Of a stretch of 64,000 nucleotides of DNA, positions 31,914 to 43,101 are shown one piece after another. How positions within the stretch are numbered: the stretch's first letter is position 1; each line of letters starts with the position of its first letter. The stretch comes from Amycolatopsis acididurans (GTDB lineage Bacteria > Actinomycetota > Actinomycetes > Mycobacteriales > Pseudonocardiaceae): the NCBI RefSeq assembly GCF_012328925.1, contig NZ_JAAXLS010000018.1, positions 1-64,000 on the forward strand, in the 5' to 3' direction. The translations under genes and the position numbers were made by a program. The notes under the pieces were generated by a model. It did no database searches and was not told the DNA's origin. It saw only the letters and a program-made list of their open reading frames with translations.

Positions 31914-34205
31914 TCACTTGTCTTCGGTGGGGAGCGGTGTGCCGGTCGAAACCTTGTCGGTGGAGACGTCGGCCTCGAGCGGATCCGCTTCCGGGGCGGG
32001 CAAACCGGCGTCGACGGCTTCCGACTCCGGCTGCGGGCGGCGCTTCACGGCCTGCAGCAGCAGCTGCGAGACGTCCACGACCTCGACCTTCTCGCTCGCC
32101 TTGCCGTCGCTCTGGCGCGCGGTCACACCGTCGGTCAGCATCACGCGGCAGAAGGGACAACCGGTCGCGATCTTCGACGGCGCCGTGCCGAGTGCCTCGT
32201 CCACGCGGTCGATGTTGATGCGCTTGCCGATCTTCTCTTCCATCCACATGCGCGCACCGCCTGCGCCACAGCACATCGAGCGGTCGCCGTGCCGCGGCAT
32301 CTCGCGGAACTGCGCGCCCGAGGCCCCGACCAGCTCACGCGGCGCGTCGTAGACCTTGTTGTGGCGACCCAGGTAGCACGGGTCGTGGTAGGTCACGTCG
32401 TCCGCGATCGGCGCGACCGGCACCAGGCGCTTCTCCCGCACCAGCCGGTTCAGCAGCTGGGTGTGGTGCACGACCTCGAACTGGCCACCCAGCTCGGGGT
32501 ACTCGTTCGCGAGCGTGTTGAAGCAGTGCGCACACGTGACGACGATCTTGCGTTCCAGCGGCGGCCGGTCCTCGAACACCGAGTTGAGCACCTCGACGTT
32601 CTGCTGCGCGAGCATCTGGAACAGGAACTCGTTACCCGCGCGGCGGGCCGGGTCACCGGTGCAGGTCTCCTCCGGGCCGAGCACCGTGTACTTGACGTCG
32701 GCGATGTGCAGCAGCTCCGCGACCGCCCGCGTCGTCTTCTTGGCGCGGTCCTCGAACGCCCCGGCGCAGCCGACCCAGAACAGGTACTCGGCGTCGCCGA
32801 GCTCGCCCTCGAACACCGGCACCTCGAACTCGAGGTCCTCGGTCCAGGCCAGCCGGTCCTTGGCGTTCTGGCCCCACGGGTTGCCCTTGTTCTCCAGGTT
32901 CTTGAACATCCCGTTCAGCTCGGTCGGGAAGTTCGACTCGATCATGACCTGGTAGCGGCGCATGTCGACGATGTGGTCGACGTGCTCGATGTCCACCGGG
33001 CACTGCTCGACGCAGGCGCCACACGTGGTGCACGACCACAGCACATCGGGGTCGATCACGCCGTTCTCGTCGGGCCCCCCGATGAGCGGGCGCTCGGACT
33101 CGGCCAGCGCGAGCACGTCGATACCGGCGTGCGGGTTGTCGCCGGTCAGGCCGATCTCGTCACCGGCCATGTCACGCTTGCCGCCCGCGAGCAGATACGG
33201 CGCCTTCGCATAGGCGTGGTCGCGCAGCTGCGTGATGACCAGCTTCGGGGACAGCGGCTTGCCGGTGTTCCACGCGGGGCACTGCGACTGGCAGCGGCCG
33301 CATTCGGTGCAGGTGGTGAAGTCCAGCCAGCCCTTCCAGCTGAAGTCCTCGATCTGGCCGGCGCCGAAGACGTCCTTCTCCGGGTCGGCCTCTTCGAAGT
33401 CGAGCGGCTTGCCCTCGCTCATCATCGGCTTGAGCTTGCCCAGCGCGACGGCGCCGTCGTCCTCGCGCTTGAAGTAGATGTTGAAGAACGCGCTGAACCG
33501 GTGCCAGGCGACACCCATCGTGAGCTTGCGCCCGACGACGAGCAGCCACACCATGCCGGACAGCAGCTTGACCAGCGCGGTGATCGTCACCGCCGTCGTG
33601 CTGGCGGGCAGGATCTCGGCCAGCGGTTTGGTGACGAAGCTGCTCCACAGCGCCGGGTCCTCGATCCCGCTGGAGATCTTGAACGCCTTCACACCGAGGA
33701 TGCCGAGGCCCTCGATGATCACCACGGCCTCGACGAAGTAGGCCTGCCCGAAGTTCGAACCGGCGAAGCGAGACTGCCGGTCGGCGCGGCGCGGGTGGTT
33801 GAGCTGGCGGATGACGACCAGCACGAGACCACCGATCACGGTGCCGAGGCCGAGCAGTTCGGTCAGCAGCAGCCAGGGTTCCCACGCGCCGATGATCGGC
33901 CAGTGGAAGTGCGGGCTGAACGTCTCGCCGTAGGCCTCGAACCAGGCCAGCGACCCGATGAGGAAGCCCCACATGACCATCCAGTGCCAGGGGCCGACAT
34001 GGCGGAACTTGTTCATCCGCGTGTGCGCGGCGAACTCCTTGATCAGCGTGCCGAGTCGCGGACCGAACGGGCCGTTGCGGGTCGGATCGGGCTGGCCGAG
34101 GCGAATGATGCGGACCATCCGCACGACGCCCGCGACGAAAATGATCCAAGCGACGATGCTTATGGCGACGCCGACCACACCGAGTGTGATCTGCAGAGCA
34201 CCCAT
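31914..34205 (-). CDS. etfD: membrane (Fe-S) oxidoreductase, EtfD-like
   Basis: A 763-residue protein. The N-terminal third has about six membrane segments with haem-type histidines, as in NarI-like domains. A double [4Fe-4S] ferredoxin part follows (CTECGRCQSQCP near residue 300 and CTTCGACVEQCP near 393). Two CCG domains come next (VGCAGAFEDRAKKT near 480, HDPCYLGRHNKVYD near 615, MCCGAGGARMWMEE near 645). A charged tail of about 60 residues ends the protein. It matches the mycobacterial EtfD/Rv0338c type, which passes electrons from electron-transfer flavoprotein in fatty acid oxidation to menaquinone. It is monocistronic, with a clear terminator. Confidence 0.87.
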   Translation of the reverse strand: MGALQITLGVVGVAISIVAWIIFVAGVVRMVRIIRLGQPDPTRNGPFGPRLGTLIKEFAAHTRMNKFRHVGPWHWMVMWGFLIGSLAWFEAYGETFSPHFHWPIIGAWEPWLLLTELLGLGTVIGGLVLVVIRQLNHPRRADRQSRFAGSNFGQAYFVEAVVIIEGLGILGVKAFKISSGIEDPALWSSFVTKPLAEILPASTTAVTITALVKLLSGMVWLLVVGRKLTMGVAWHRFSAFFNIYFKREDDGAVALGKLKPMMSEGKPLDFEEADPEKDVFGAGQIEDFSWKGWLDFTTCTECGRCQSQCPAWNTGKPLSPKLVITQLRDHAYAKAPYLLAGGKRDMAGDEIGLTGDNPHAGIDVLALAESERPLIGGPDENGVIDPDVLWSCTTCGACVEQCPVDIEHVDHIVDMRRYQVMIESNFPTELNGMFKNLENKGNPWGQNAKDRLAWTEDLEFEVPVFEGELGDAEYLFWVGCAGAFEDRAKKTTRAVAELLHIADVKYTVLGPEETCTGDPARRAGNEFLFQMLAQQNVEVLNSVFEDRPPLERKIVVTCAHCFNTLANEYPELGGQFEVVHHTQLLNRLVREKRLVPVAPIADDVTYHDPCYLGRHNKVYDAPRELVGASGAQFREMPRHGDRSMCCGAGGARMWMEEKIGKRINIDRVDEALGTAPSKIATGCPFCRVMLTDGVTARQSDGKASEKVEVVDVSQLLLQAVKRRPQPESEAVDAGLPAPEADPLEADVSTDKVSTGTPLPTEDK

Positions 34206-34353
34206 GATCAGGGGCCTTTCGTCCGTGTACGTGGTGGTTGGCGGGAGCCTAACCGGGCTTACCGATGAGTAATCGATAAACGCGCCCCAAGTCCCACCGA
34301 TGTGGTGTACGACTCCCTAGAAATCGGGACGATCGTACCGGTAGTTTGGCACC

Positions 34354-34680
34354 GTGGCTCCATATCTGCTGCTCGCGCTGGCGATCGTCGCCGAGGTCAT
34401 CGGCACCGTGTCGCTCAAGCTGTCCGAGGGATTCTCGAAACTCGGCCCATCCATCATCGTGGTGATCGGCTACGGTGTCGCGTTCACGGCGTTGTCGCTG
34501 GTACTGAAGCTGGGCATGCCGATCGGCGTCGCCTACGCGATCTGGTCCGCAGCCGGGGTCGCACTGGTCGCGATCATCGGCGCGGTCTTCCTCAAGGAGC
34601 AGATGACGCTGACCATGATCGGCGGGCTCGTGCTGATCATCGGCGGGGTGGTGCTGCTCGAACTGGGGGCCGCGCAATGA
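34354..34680 (+). CDS. small multidrug resistance (SMR) transporter
   Basis: A 108-residue EmrE/Mmr-type exporter with four membrane helices. The essential Glu in helix 1 is present (LAIVAEVIGTVSLKLSEGF, Glu14), as are the helix 3 stretch AYAIWSAAGVALVAIIG and the C-terminal LKEQMTLTMIGGLVLIIGGVVLL. It works as a dual-topology dimer that exchanges lipophilic cations for protons. The start is a GTG at 34354. Its stop overlaps the tetR start (ATGA), so regulator and pump are translated together. An inverted GTACGA/TCGTAC pair at 34308-34338 is a weak operator candidate. Confidence 0.9.
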   Translation: MAPYLLLALAIVAEVIGTVSLKLSEGFSKLGPSIIVVIGYGVAFTALSLVLKLGMPIGVAYAIWSAAGVALVAIIGAVFLKEQMTLTMIGGLVLIIGGVVLLELGAAQ

Positions 34681-35237
34681 AGGGGCAGCGCGACGGGCGC
34701 AAGGTGCGCGGCGACAAGCGGCGTCAGGAGCTCATCGACGCGACGCTGCGGGTGATCGAGCGGGACGGGGTCGCCGGGGTCACGCACCGCACGGTCGCCG
34801 CCGAGGCCGGGGTGCCGACGACGTCGACTACCTACCACTTCGCGAGCCTGAACGACCTGCTCGTGGCGACCCTCATCGCGTGCGCCAAGGACATGGCCAC
34901 CGAGGTCTACTGGACGATCGACCGGGCCCGTTCGCGCGGCAGCCTCGGCGCCGACGAGGTCGCCTCGCTGCTCGCCGAGGCGCTCGGACCGCGGCGCGGC
35001 CGCACGATGGCCGAGTACGAGCTGTACCTGCTGGCCGCGCGGCGGCCCGAACTGCGCCCGGCTGCGCGGCGCTGGCTGGACGTGCTGACGTCGATGGTCC
35101 GGCCGGACGACCTGGTGGCGCTGCGCGCCTTCCTCGCCGGTATCGACGGGCTGCTCATCCAGGGCCTCATCGACGACGAGCCACCAACGGCGGAAGAACT
35201 GCGTCCCGCGGTCGAGTACCTGTTGAGGCCGCGCTGA
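34677..35237 (+). CDS. TetR-family regulator of the SMR pump
   Basis: A 186-residue TetR protein with the helix-turn-helix region KRRQELIDATLRVIERDGVAG through RTVAAEAGVPTTSTTYHFASLNDLL at about residues 12-57. A short helical C-terminal domain is typical of drug-sensing members. The ATG overlaps the SMR stop codon, so it is the second gene of a pump-regulator pair. Repression of its own operon, relieved by the pump substrate, is the usual arrangement. The frame is open upstream into the SMR gene, but that part is a shadow. Confidence 0.87.
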   Translation: MKGQRDGRKVRGDKRRQELIDATLRVIERDGVAGVTHRTVAAEAGVPTTSTTYHFASLNDLLVATLIACAKDMATEVYWTIDRARSRGSLGADEVASLLAEALGPRRGRTMAEYELYLLAARRPELRPAARRWLDVLTSMVRPDDLVALRAFLAGIDGLLIQGLIDDEPPTAEELRPAVEYLLRPR

Positions 35238-35257
35238 ATCGGGCAACATCAGCGGGC

Positions 35258-35701
35258 ATGACGACGAAGAAAGAAGCCGCCGACGCCGTGCTCGCCGCCA
35301 AGGTGCGGCTCGGACTGACCTGGGCCGATCTCGCCGAGGCGCTCGGCACGCCGCTCGCCTGGACCACCGCGGCACTGCTCGGCCAGCATCCGCTGACCAA
35401 GGAGCAGGCCGCGCGCGCCGGGGAGATCCTCGAACTCGACGCGGACACCGTGACGGCGCTGCGGCTCCAGCCGACGCGCGGCGCGCTGGACTCGCCCGTG
35501 CCCACCGATCCGACGATCTACCGCTTCTACGAGGTGCTGCAGGTCTACGGCCCGACGATCAAGGAACTGATCCACGAGCAGTTCGGCGACGGGATCATGA
35601 GCGCGATCAACTTCCGGCTCGACGTCAAGCGCGTGCCGGACCCGGCAGGCGACCGCGTGGTGGTCACCCTGGACGGCAAGTTCCTGCCGTACCAGTGGTG
35701 A
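35258..35701 (+). CDS. cynS: cyanate hydratase (cyanase)
   Basis: A 147-residue cyanase that turns cyanate plus bicarbonate into ammonia and two CO2. An N-terminal helical XRE-like domain (residues 1-75) is followed by the C-terminal catalytic domain. Arg89, Glu92 and Ser115 (in IYRFYEVLQVYG and DGIMSAINF) correspond to the E. coli catalytic triad Arg96, Glu99 and Ser122 with a constant offset of 7. It starts 20 bp after the tetR gene, so read-through is possible. No cynR or carbonic anhydrase gene is nearby. The start codon has no strong ribosome site. Confidence 0.92.
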   Translation: MTTKKEAADAVLAAKVRLGLTWADLAEALGTPLAWTTAALLGQHPLTKEQAARAGEILELDADTVTALRLQPTRGALDSPVPTDPTIYRFYEVLQVYGPTIKELIHEQFGDGIMSAINFRLDVKRVPDPAGDRVVVTLDGKFLPYQW

Positions 35702-35716
35702 CCACCGACGTGAGCC

Positions 35717-36259
35717 TCAGCCCTTGTTCTCGTAGATCGGCGTGATCACCGCGCGGGCGAGGGTGTGGCCGAAGAGGTTGAAGCCGAGGAACGCGGGCGT
35801 CGCGTTCTCGGGGATGTCGAGCTTGTCCACGTCCACGGCGTGCACGACGAAGATGTAGCGGTGTGCGCCGTGGCCGGGAGGCGGCGCCGCGCCGAGGTAC
35901 TGCTTGATCCCGCCGTCGTGGTTGAGCGAGACGGCGCCGGCGGGCAGACCCGAACCGTTCGCGTCGCCGGCGCCCGAGGCCAGCTCGGTGACGGAGGCGG
36001 GGATGTTGAACACGGCCCAGTGCCAGAAGCCGCTGGCGGTCGGCGCGTCCGGGTCGTAGCAGGTGACGGCGAAGCTCTTCGTCTCGGCGGGGAAGCCCTC
36101 CCACGCCAGGTGCGGCGAACGGTCCTCACCACCGGGGACGCCGAAGATCCCGCTCAGGAACGGGGCCGCCATCGTCTGGCCGTCGGCGACGTCGTCACTG
36201 CGGACGGTGAAGCTCGGCACGGTGGGCAGGAAGTCGTACGGGTTGGGCGGTTGTGCCAT
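35717..36259 (-). CDS. PEBP family protein (YbhB/YbcL type)
   Basis: A 180-residue phosphatidylethanolamine-binding-protein-like fold. It has the anion-pocket motif CYDPDAPTASGFWHWAVFNIP (near residues 67-87), the GAAPPPGHGAHRYIFVVHAVD segment near 125 and FGHTLARAVI near the end. The family's ligand in bacteria is unknown. GAGGAGG lies 4 nt before the ATG at 36259. It converges on cynS with a 15-bp gap and is divergent from the DUF4097 gene. Confidence 0.88.
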   Translation of the reverse strand: MAQPPNPYDFLPTVPSFTVRSDDVADGQTMAAPFLSGIFGVPGGEDRSPHLAWEGFPAETKSFAVTCYDPDAPTASGFWHWAVFNIPASVTELASGAGDANGSGLPAGAVSLNHDGGIKQYLGAAPPPGHGAHRYIFVVHAVDVDKLDIPENATPAFLGFNLFGHTLARAVITPIYENKG

Positions 36260-36488
36260 CGATCCTCCTCTTCGCGCTACCTGTTGCAGCAGGAACCCTA
36301 GTGAGTAGGGGTAACCCCAGGGTGGAACCGGGGGCGTTCCCTGATGCCCTGCCTGCTTACCCGGTTTTAGCGTTGGCCGCACATCAAAGCTGACACCGAG
36401 GCCCGCACGTAGCGAGCGCGACGAAGGAGCGATCGCGAGGAGGACCGAAACGGGTGCGGGTGTCCCGCAAGACACTGGGGAGGACGCA

Positions 36489-37154
36489 ATGGCAAGGCCG
36501 GTACTTGCGATAGGTGGCGTCGCGTTGATCGGCGTCGGTGCGGCCATCGGGTTCGGCTGGTGGTCGCCGGCCTCCTCGAGCATCCTCGACAGCAGGGTGG
36601 GCCAGGCCATCACCTCGGTGCGCCTCGACGTCGACTCCTCCGACGTCCGCATTCACGCCGGGGACGTCGGAGGCACGACCGTGCATCAGAGCTTCCGGTA
36701 CCGGCACGGCACGCCCGGCGACGCCTTCCAGGTCACCGGCAACCAGCTCGTCCTCGCCGGCTGCGGCGGCGGCTGCAGCGTGGACTACGACGTGGTCGTG
36801 CCGCGCGGCACCACGGTGAGCGGAGACGGCAACTCCGGTGAAATCCGGCTCCAGGGCCTGGCCGCGACCAACGTAACCGCACGTTCGGGGGACGTGACGG
36901 TGCTCGACAGCACCGGTCCGGTCAACGTCCGCGCCGACTCCGGCCGGATCCAGGTCCGGCTGAGTTCGCCGCAGGACGTGACGGCCGAGGCCGACAGCGG
37001 GGACGTGAACGTCGTCGTGCCGCGGGATCGCTACCGCGTGCAGGTCACGACCGACTCGGGCGAGCAGCAGGTCGGCATCGGCGACGACCCGGCGGGCACC
37101 CACACGCTGCACCTGCAGGCCGACAGCGGACGCGTGACGCTGAGCCCGGCCTAG
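36489..37154 (+). CDS. DUF4097-type beta-repeat protein, membrane anchored
   Basis: A 221-residue protein. Residues 1-22 are a hydrophobic signal/anchor (VLAIGGVALIGVGAAIGFGWW). The rest is a run of short beta strands with recurring GDV/SGR/SGD turns (GNSGEIRLQ, RSGDVTVLDS, ADSGRIQVRL, ADSGDVNVVV), typical of DUF4097 beta-helix-like adhesin modules. A CGGGC pair of cysteines lies near 95. The function is unknown; surface location is inferred. GGGAGGACGCA precedes the ATG. It is read towards dnaK, but a hairpin at its stop codon and a full promoter separate them. Confidence 0.8.
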   Translation: MARPVLAIGGVALIGVGAAIGFGWWSPASSSILDSRVGQAITSVRLDVDSSDVRIHAGDVGGTTVHQSFRYRHGTPGDAFQVTGNQLVLAGCGGGCSVDYDVVVPRGTTVSGDGNSGEIRLQGLAATNVTARSGDVTVLDSTGPVNVRADSGRIQVRLSSPQDVTAEADSGDVNVVVPRDRYRVQVTTDSGEQQVGIGDDPAGTHTLHLQADSGRVTLSPA

Positions 37155-37159
37155 CCGGG
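37145..37159 (+). terminator. short hairpin over the DUF4097 stop codon
   Basis: CCCGGC-CTA-GCCGGG is a perfect 6-bp stem that includes the stop codon. It is a candidate terminator that insulates the dnaK promoter; no T-tract follows. Confidence 0.4.
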
Positions 37160-37198
37160 AACAACATCGCGAACCCCATCGTTAGACTGGCAGAAAGG

Positions 37199-37272
37199 TT
37201 GAGCGCCCCCGGCTCAAGTCTGGTTTGACGGGAGCGGGACGCCGAGATAGAACTTGAGCGAGGCCCGCTCAA
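37199..37272 (+). promoter_or_regulatory. dnaK promoter flanked by two HAIR (HspR) operators
   Basis: TTGAGC-N7-GCTCAA occurs at 37199-37217 and again at 37254-37272. This is the HspR-associated inverted repeat known from Streptomyces and mycobacteria (CTTGAGT-N7-ACTCAAG). Between them TTGACG (37225-37230), a 17-bp spacer and TAGAAC (37248-37253) form a near-ideal promoter. The second HAIR begins immediately after the -10 and covers the start site. A lone GCTCAAG half-site lies at 37291-37297. HspR encoded downstream would repress here. Confidence 0.9.
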
Positions 37273-37321
37273 CGTGGGCGCGATACCGCAGCTCAAGCAG
37301 CGTATATCAGGAGGAAAGAAC

Positions 37322-39171
<1,850 letters not shown>

Positions 39172-39175
<4 letters not shown>

Positions 39176-39879
39176 CTGGCAAGCACTTCCGGGAGACCGA
39201 GGAACAGGAACGGGAGGTAGCCGAGCCTGTGGTGGTAAGGGATCGTCGCAAGATAGACCCCGAGACCGGTCAGGTGCGCCAGCAGCCCGAGACGGCGGCT
39301 CCGGAGCCCACGGAGGGCTCCGGGCCGTCCCTCGGGGAGTCCATCGTGGACGAGGCGGTCGCCGCCGAGTCGGACGTCGAGAAGCAGCTGGCCGAGCGCA
39401 CCGCCGATCTGCAGCGGTTGCAGGCGGAGTACGCCAACTACCGCAAACGGGTCGACCGGGACCGCGAGACCGTGGTGAACAACGCCAAGGCCGGCGTGGT
39501 CGCGGACCTGCTGCCACTGCTCGACGACCTCGAACGAGCCGAGCAGCACGGTGATCTCACCGGTGCGTTCAAGGCGGTCGCGGACAAGCTCGTGGCCGGC
39601 CTGCAGCGCGCGGGCCTCACTCCGTTCGGCACGGAGGGCGAGCCCTTCGACCCGAGCGTGCACGAGGCCGTGCAGCACAGCACCTCACCGGAGGTGTCCG
39701 GGCCGACGGTGACCACCGTGCTTCGCCGCGGCTATCAGTTCGGTGACCGCGTGCTGCGTGCGGCGCTGGTCGGGGTGACCGACCACGAGCCGGGCGCGGC
39801 CGAGGCGGCGCCGGTCGACGCGCCCGTCGAGGGCGAGCTGCCGGTGGAGCAACTGTCGAATGAGAACAACCAGCAATAG
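39172..39879 (+). CDS. grpE: nucleotide exchange factor GrpE
   Basis: A 235-residue GrpE that releases ADP from DnaK. A disordered N-terminal part (about 1-60, rich in Glu, Pro and Arg) is followed by the long coiled-coil helix (ERTADLQRLQAEYANYRKRVDRDRE). The beta domain then has DPSVHEAVQHS and VTTVLRRGYQFGDRVLRAALVGV. A C-terminal extension of about 35 residues is acidic. The GTG start overlaps the dnaK stop by 4 nt (GTGA), so the two are translationally coupled, as in other actinobacteria. Confidence 0.95.
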
Positions 39880-39899
39880 CGGAAAGGAGGAGACGTCCG

Positions 39900-41083
<1,184 letters not shown>

Positions 41084-41084
<1 letters not shown>

Positions 41085-41518
41085 TGACGTTCGGTGGGCT
41101 GCCCCACGGGGCCGACGAGGACACTCCGGTTTTCGTGATCTCGGTGGCGGCACAGCTGTCCGGCTTGCACGCGCAGACGCTGCGGTCCTACGACCGGCTC
41201 GGGCTGGTCTCGCCGGGCCGCAGCGCCGGTGGCGGCCGCCGCTACTCGATGCGGGACATCGCGTTGCTTCGCGAGGTGCAGCGACTGTCCCAAGAGGACG
41301 GGGTGAACCTCGCCGGGGTCAAACGCATCATCGAGCTGGAGAACCAGGTCGATGCGCTGCGCGCCCGGATCGGTGAGCTCACCGAAGAACTGGCGGCCGC
41401 GTACGCGGCGGCCGAACAGGCCGCCGCCGCGGTGCACGCCTCCTACCGCAAGGACCTGGTCCCGGTGCGGCAGGAGACGGCACTCGTCGTCTGGAAGCCG
41501 GGCCGCCGCAGGCGCTAA
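41084..41518 (+). CDS. hspR: heat-shock repressor HspR (MerR family)
   Basis: A 144-residue MerR-type regulator with the DNA-binding part FVISVAAQLSGLHAQTLRSYDRLGLVSPGRSAGGGRRYS and a helical C-terminal region for dimerisation. It ends in a basic KPGRRRR. HspR represses dnaK and clpB in Streptomyces and mycobacteria by binding HAIR sequences; three such sequences lie in this window. The ATG at 41084 is preferred for its spacing to GGGGAG; the GTG at 41081 is also possible and would overlap the dnaJ stop as GTGA. The gene converges on a hydrolase gene, sharing CTAA as both stop codons. Confidence 0.95.
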
Positions 41519-42213
41519 CGCAGGTGCTCGGCGAAGAAGGCGAGGACCCGGCGCCAGGAGTCCTCGCTGGATTCGCGGTGGTAGCTGAAGCCGACGATCT
41601 TCCCGAGCACGTTGAGCGGGCCGAGATGGAACTGGTTGGCGAAGCTGTGCCCGGCGTCGGGATATTCCTTGACATCATGCGGAATCCCGCGGTCGGACAG
41701 CTCGCGTTCCAGTTTCGCGGCGGCGCCCCGCAACGATGGGTCCTTCTTCCCGAAGTTCGCCACCACCGGGCACGCACCGTCCAGAATGGACAGATCCTTG
41801 GGCAGCTGCCCGTAGTAGGGCGCGGAGGCGTCGAAGCCGCGGGTCGCGCCGACGAGCGCGAAGCCGCCGCCCATGCAGAACCCCACCACACCGACCTTGC
41901 CGGTGCAGTCCGGCCTGCCGGCCAGCGCTCCGCGCGCGGCGTCGAGGTCGTCGAACGCACGTCCCTTGCCCGCGGCCATTTCGCTGAACACCGATTTGAC
42001 GCACCGCACGAATCCGCCGCGGGAGTACAGGTCCGGGCTCAGCGCCAGAAACCCGGCCGTGGCGAACCGGTCGGTGATGTTGCGCGCGTCGTCGGTCAGC
42101 CCGAGTGCGTCGTGCACGACCACCACGCCCGGCCACGGCGGATCACCCGCCGCCTCCTTGACGGGCTGGGCGAGGTAACCACGGATGGTGCCGTCCTTCA
42201 CGGGAATGTCCAT
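41515..42213 (-). CDS. dienelactone hydrolase family protein
   Basis: A 232-residue alpha/beta-hydrolase. Landmarks are VVVVHDALGL near residue 32, the nucleophile motif GFCMGGGFAL with Cys near 113, and the His segment EYPDAGHSFANQFH near 190. All three catalytic elements are in place, unlike the truncated paralogue at 113-652. The family hydrolyses lactones and esters; the substrate here is unknown. It lies opposite hspR and just downstream of a secreted protease gene on the same strand (12-bp gap), which suggests cotranscription without obvious shared function. Confidence 0.85.
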   Translation of the reverse strand: MDIPVKDGTIRGYLAQPVKEAAGDPPWPGVVVVHDALGLTDDARNITDRFATAGFLALSPDLYSRGGFVRCVKSVFSEMAAGKGRAFDDLDAARGALAGRPDCTGKVGVVGFCMGGGFALVGATRGFDASAPYYGQLPKDLSILDGACPVVANFGKKDPSLRGAAAKLERELSDRGIPHDVKEYPDAGHSFANQFHLGPLNVLGKIVGFSYHRESSEDSWRRVLAFFAEHLR

Positions 42214-42225
42214 GGCCAGAGACTC

Positions 42226-42981
42226 TCACTCGGTGTAGGAGGCGATCCAGTCCGCGATGACGTCGACGCGCGAGGTGGTCTCGGCGTCCGCGTGCGGGCA
42301 GTCCGGGCCGGTGGACTCGACCGAGACGAGTTTGCCGCCGTCGCCGTCCGGCACGAAATAGGGCGCGCCCGAGTCGTAGGGGCAGGCGCTCGTGGTGCGC
42401 CGCGGGGCGAGGCCCACCACGCCCACGGACGTCGCGGCGACCTCGGACACGCGCATGATGCCCTGCTGCAGCTTGGTCGACGGGGCGGGGTTGGTCGAGG
42501 TCAGGCTGCCCCATCCGGCGAGGGTGACCCGCTGGCCGACGGTCGGCGCCGAGCCGTCGACCGACAGCGGCTCGATATCGGTGACGGGCTTGTCGAGTTT
42601 CGCGAGCGCGACGTCGTTCTTGCCGGACTGCCGCACCTCGGTGACGTTGCGGGTCTCGCCGGCGCCGTCTTCCTGCGCCGTCGTGCCGAGCAGCACGGAG
42701 GTCGCGTACGGCACCGGCCCGGAGACCGGGTTGCGGTCGACGTCGTGGAAGCAGTGCCCGGCGGTGATGATCCACTGCGGCGCGATCAGCGCGGCCGAGC
42801 AGGCACTGGCGTACGTCGTGCCGTCGGCGTTCGGGATCTCGGGCATGGTGAGCTTCGCGGCGAACTCGTACCTGCCCTCCGGCACGTCCGCGCCGTTCGC
42901 GACGGCGCCGGCGGGCGCGGCGGTGGCCAGCACGACACCGGCGGTGAGCAGAGCGGCGGACAGCGCGGCGCGCAAACGCAT
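42226..42981 (-). CDS. secreted trypsin-like serine protease
   Basis: A 251-residue S1-family protein. Residues 1-26 are a signal peptide ending ATAAPAGAVA. The catalytic His lies in ITAGHCFHD near residue 76, the Asp in KNDVALAKL near 124 and the Ser in CPYDSGAPYFV near 202. The usual GDSGGP is changed to YDSGAP, which is seen in some actinobacterial members and may alter activity. Paired cysteines suggest disulphides after export. CTGGAGGACC lies 4 nt before the ATG. Upstream and on the same strand is the flavohemoglobin gene. Confidence 0.85.
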   Translation of the reverse strand: MRLRAALSAALLTAGVVLATAAPAGAVANGADVPEGRYEFAAKLTMPEIPNADGTTYASACSAALIAPQWIITAGHCFHDVDRNPVSGPVPYATSVLLGTTAQEDGAGETRNVTEVRQSGKNDVALAKLDKPVTDIEPLSVDGSAPTVGQRVTLAGWGSLTSTNPAPSTKLQQGIMRVSEVAATSVGVVGLAPRRTTSACPYDSGAPYFVPDGDGGKLVSVESTGPDCPHADAETTSRVDVIADWIASYTE

Positions 42982-43101
42982 ACAGGGTCCTCCAGATGAG
43001 GGCAGAACTACTACGAACCGTGTTCAACCGGATCGTAGCGGTTCTTGATCTTCACCTGAAAGTGATTCACCAACTGGTGCTCGAATGAGCGAAGCAGGTC
43101 G

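Noticed and set aside
37199..37321. CIRCE/HrcA control of dnaK.
   Set aside because: The CIRCE sequence is absent and the inverted repeats match HAIR; hspR follows dnaJ.
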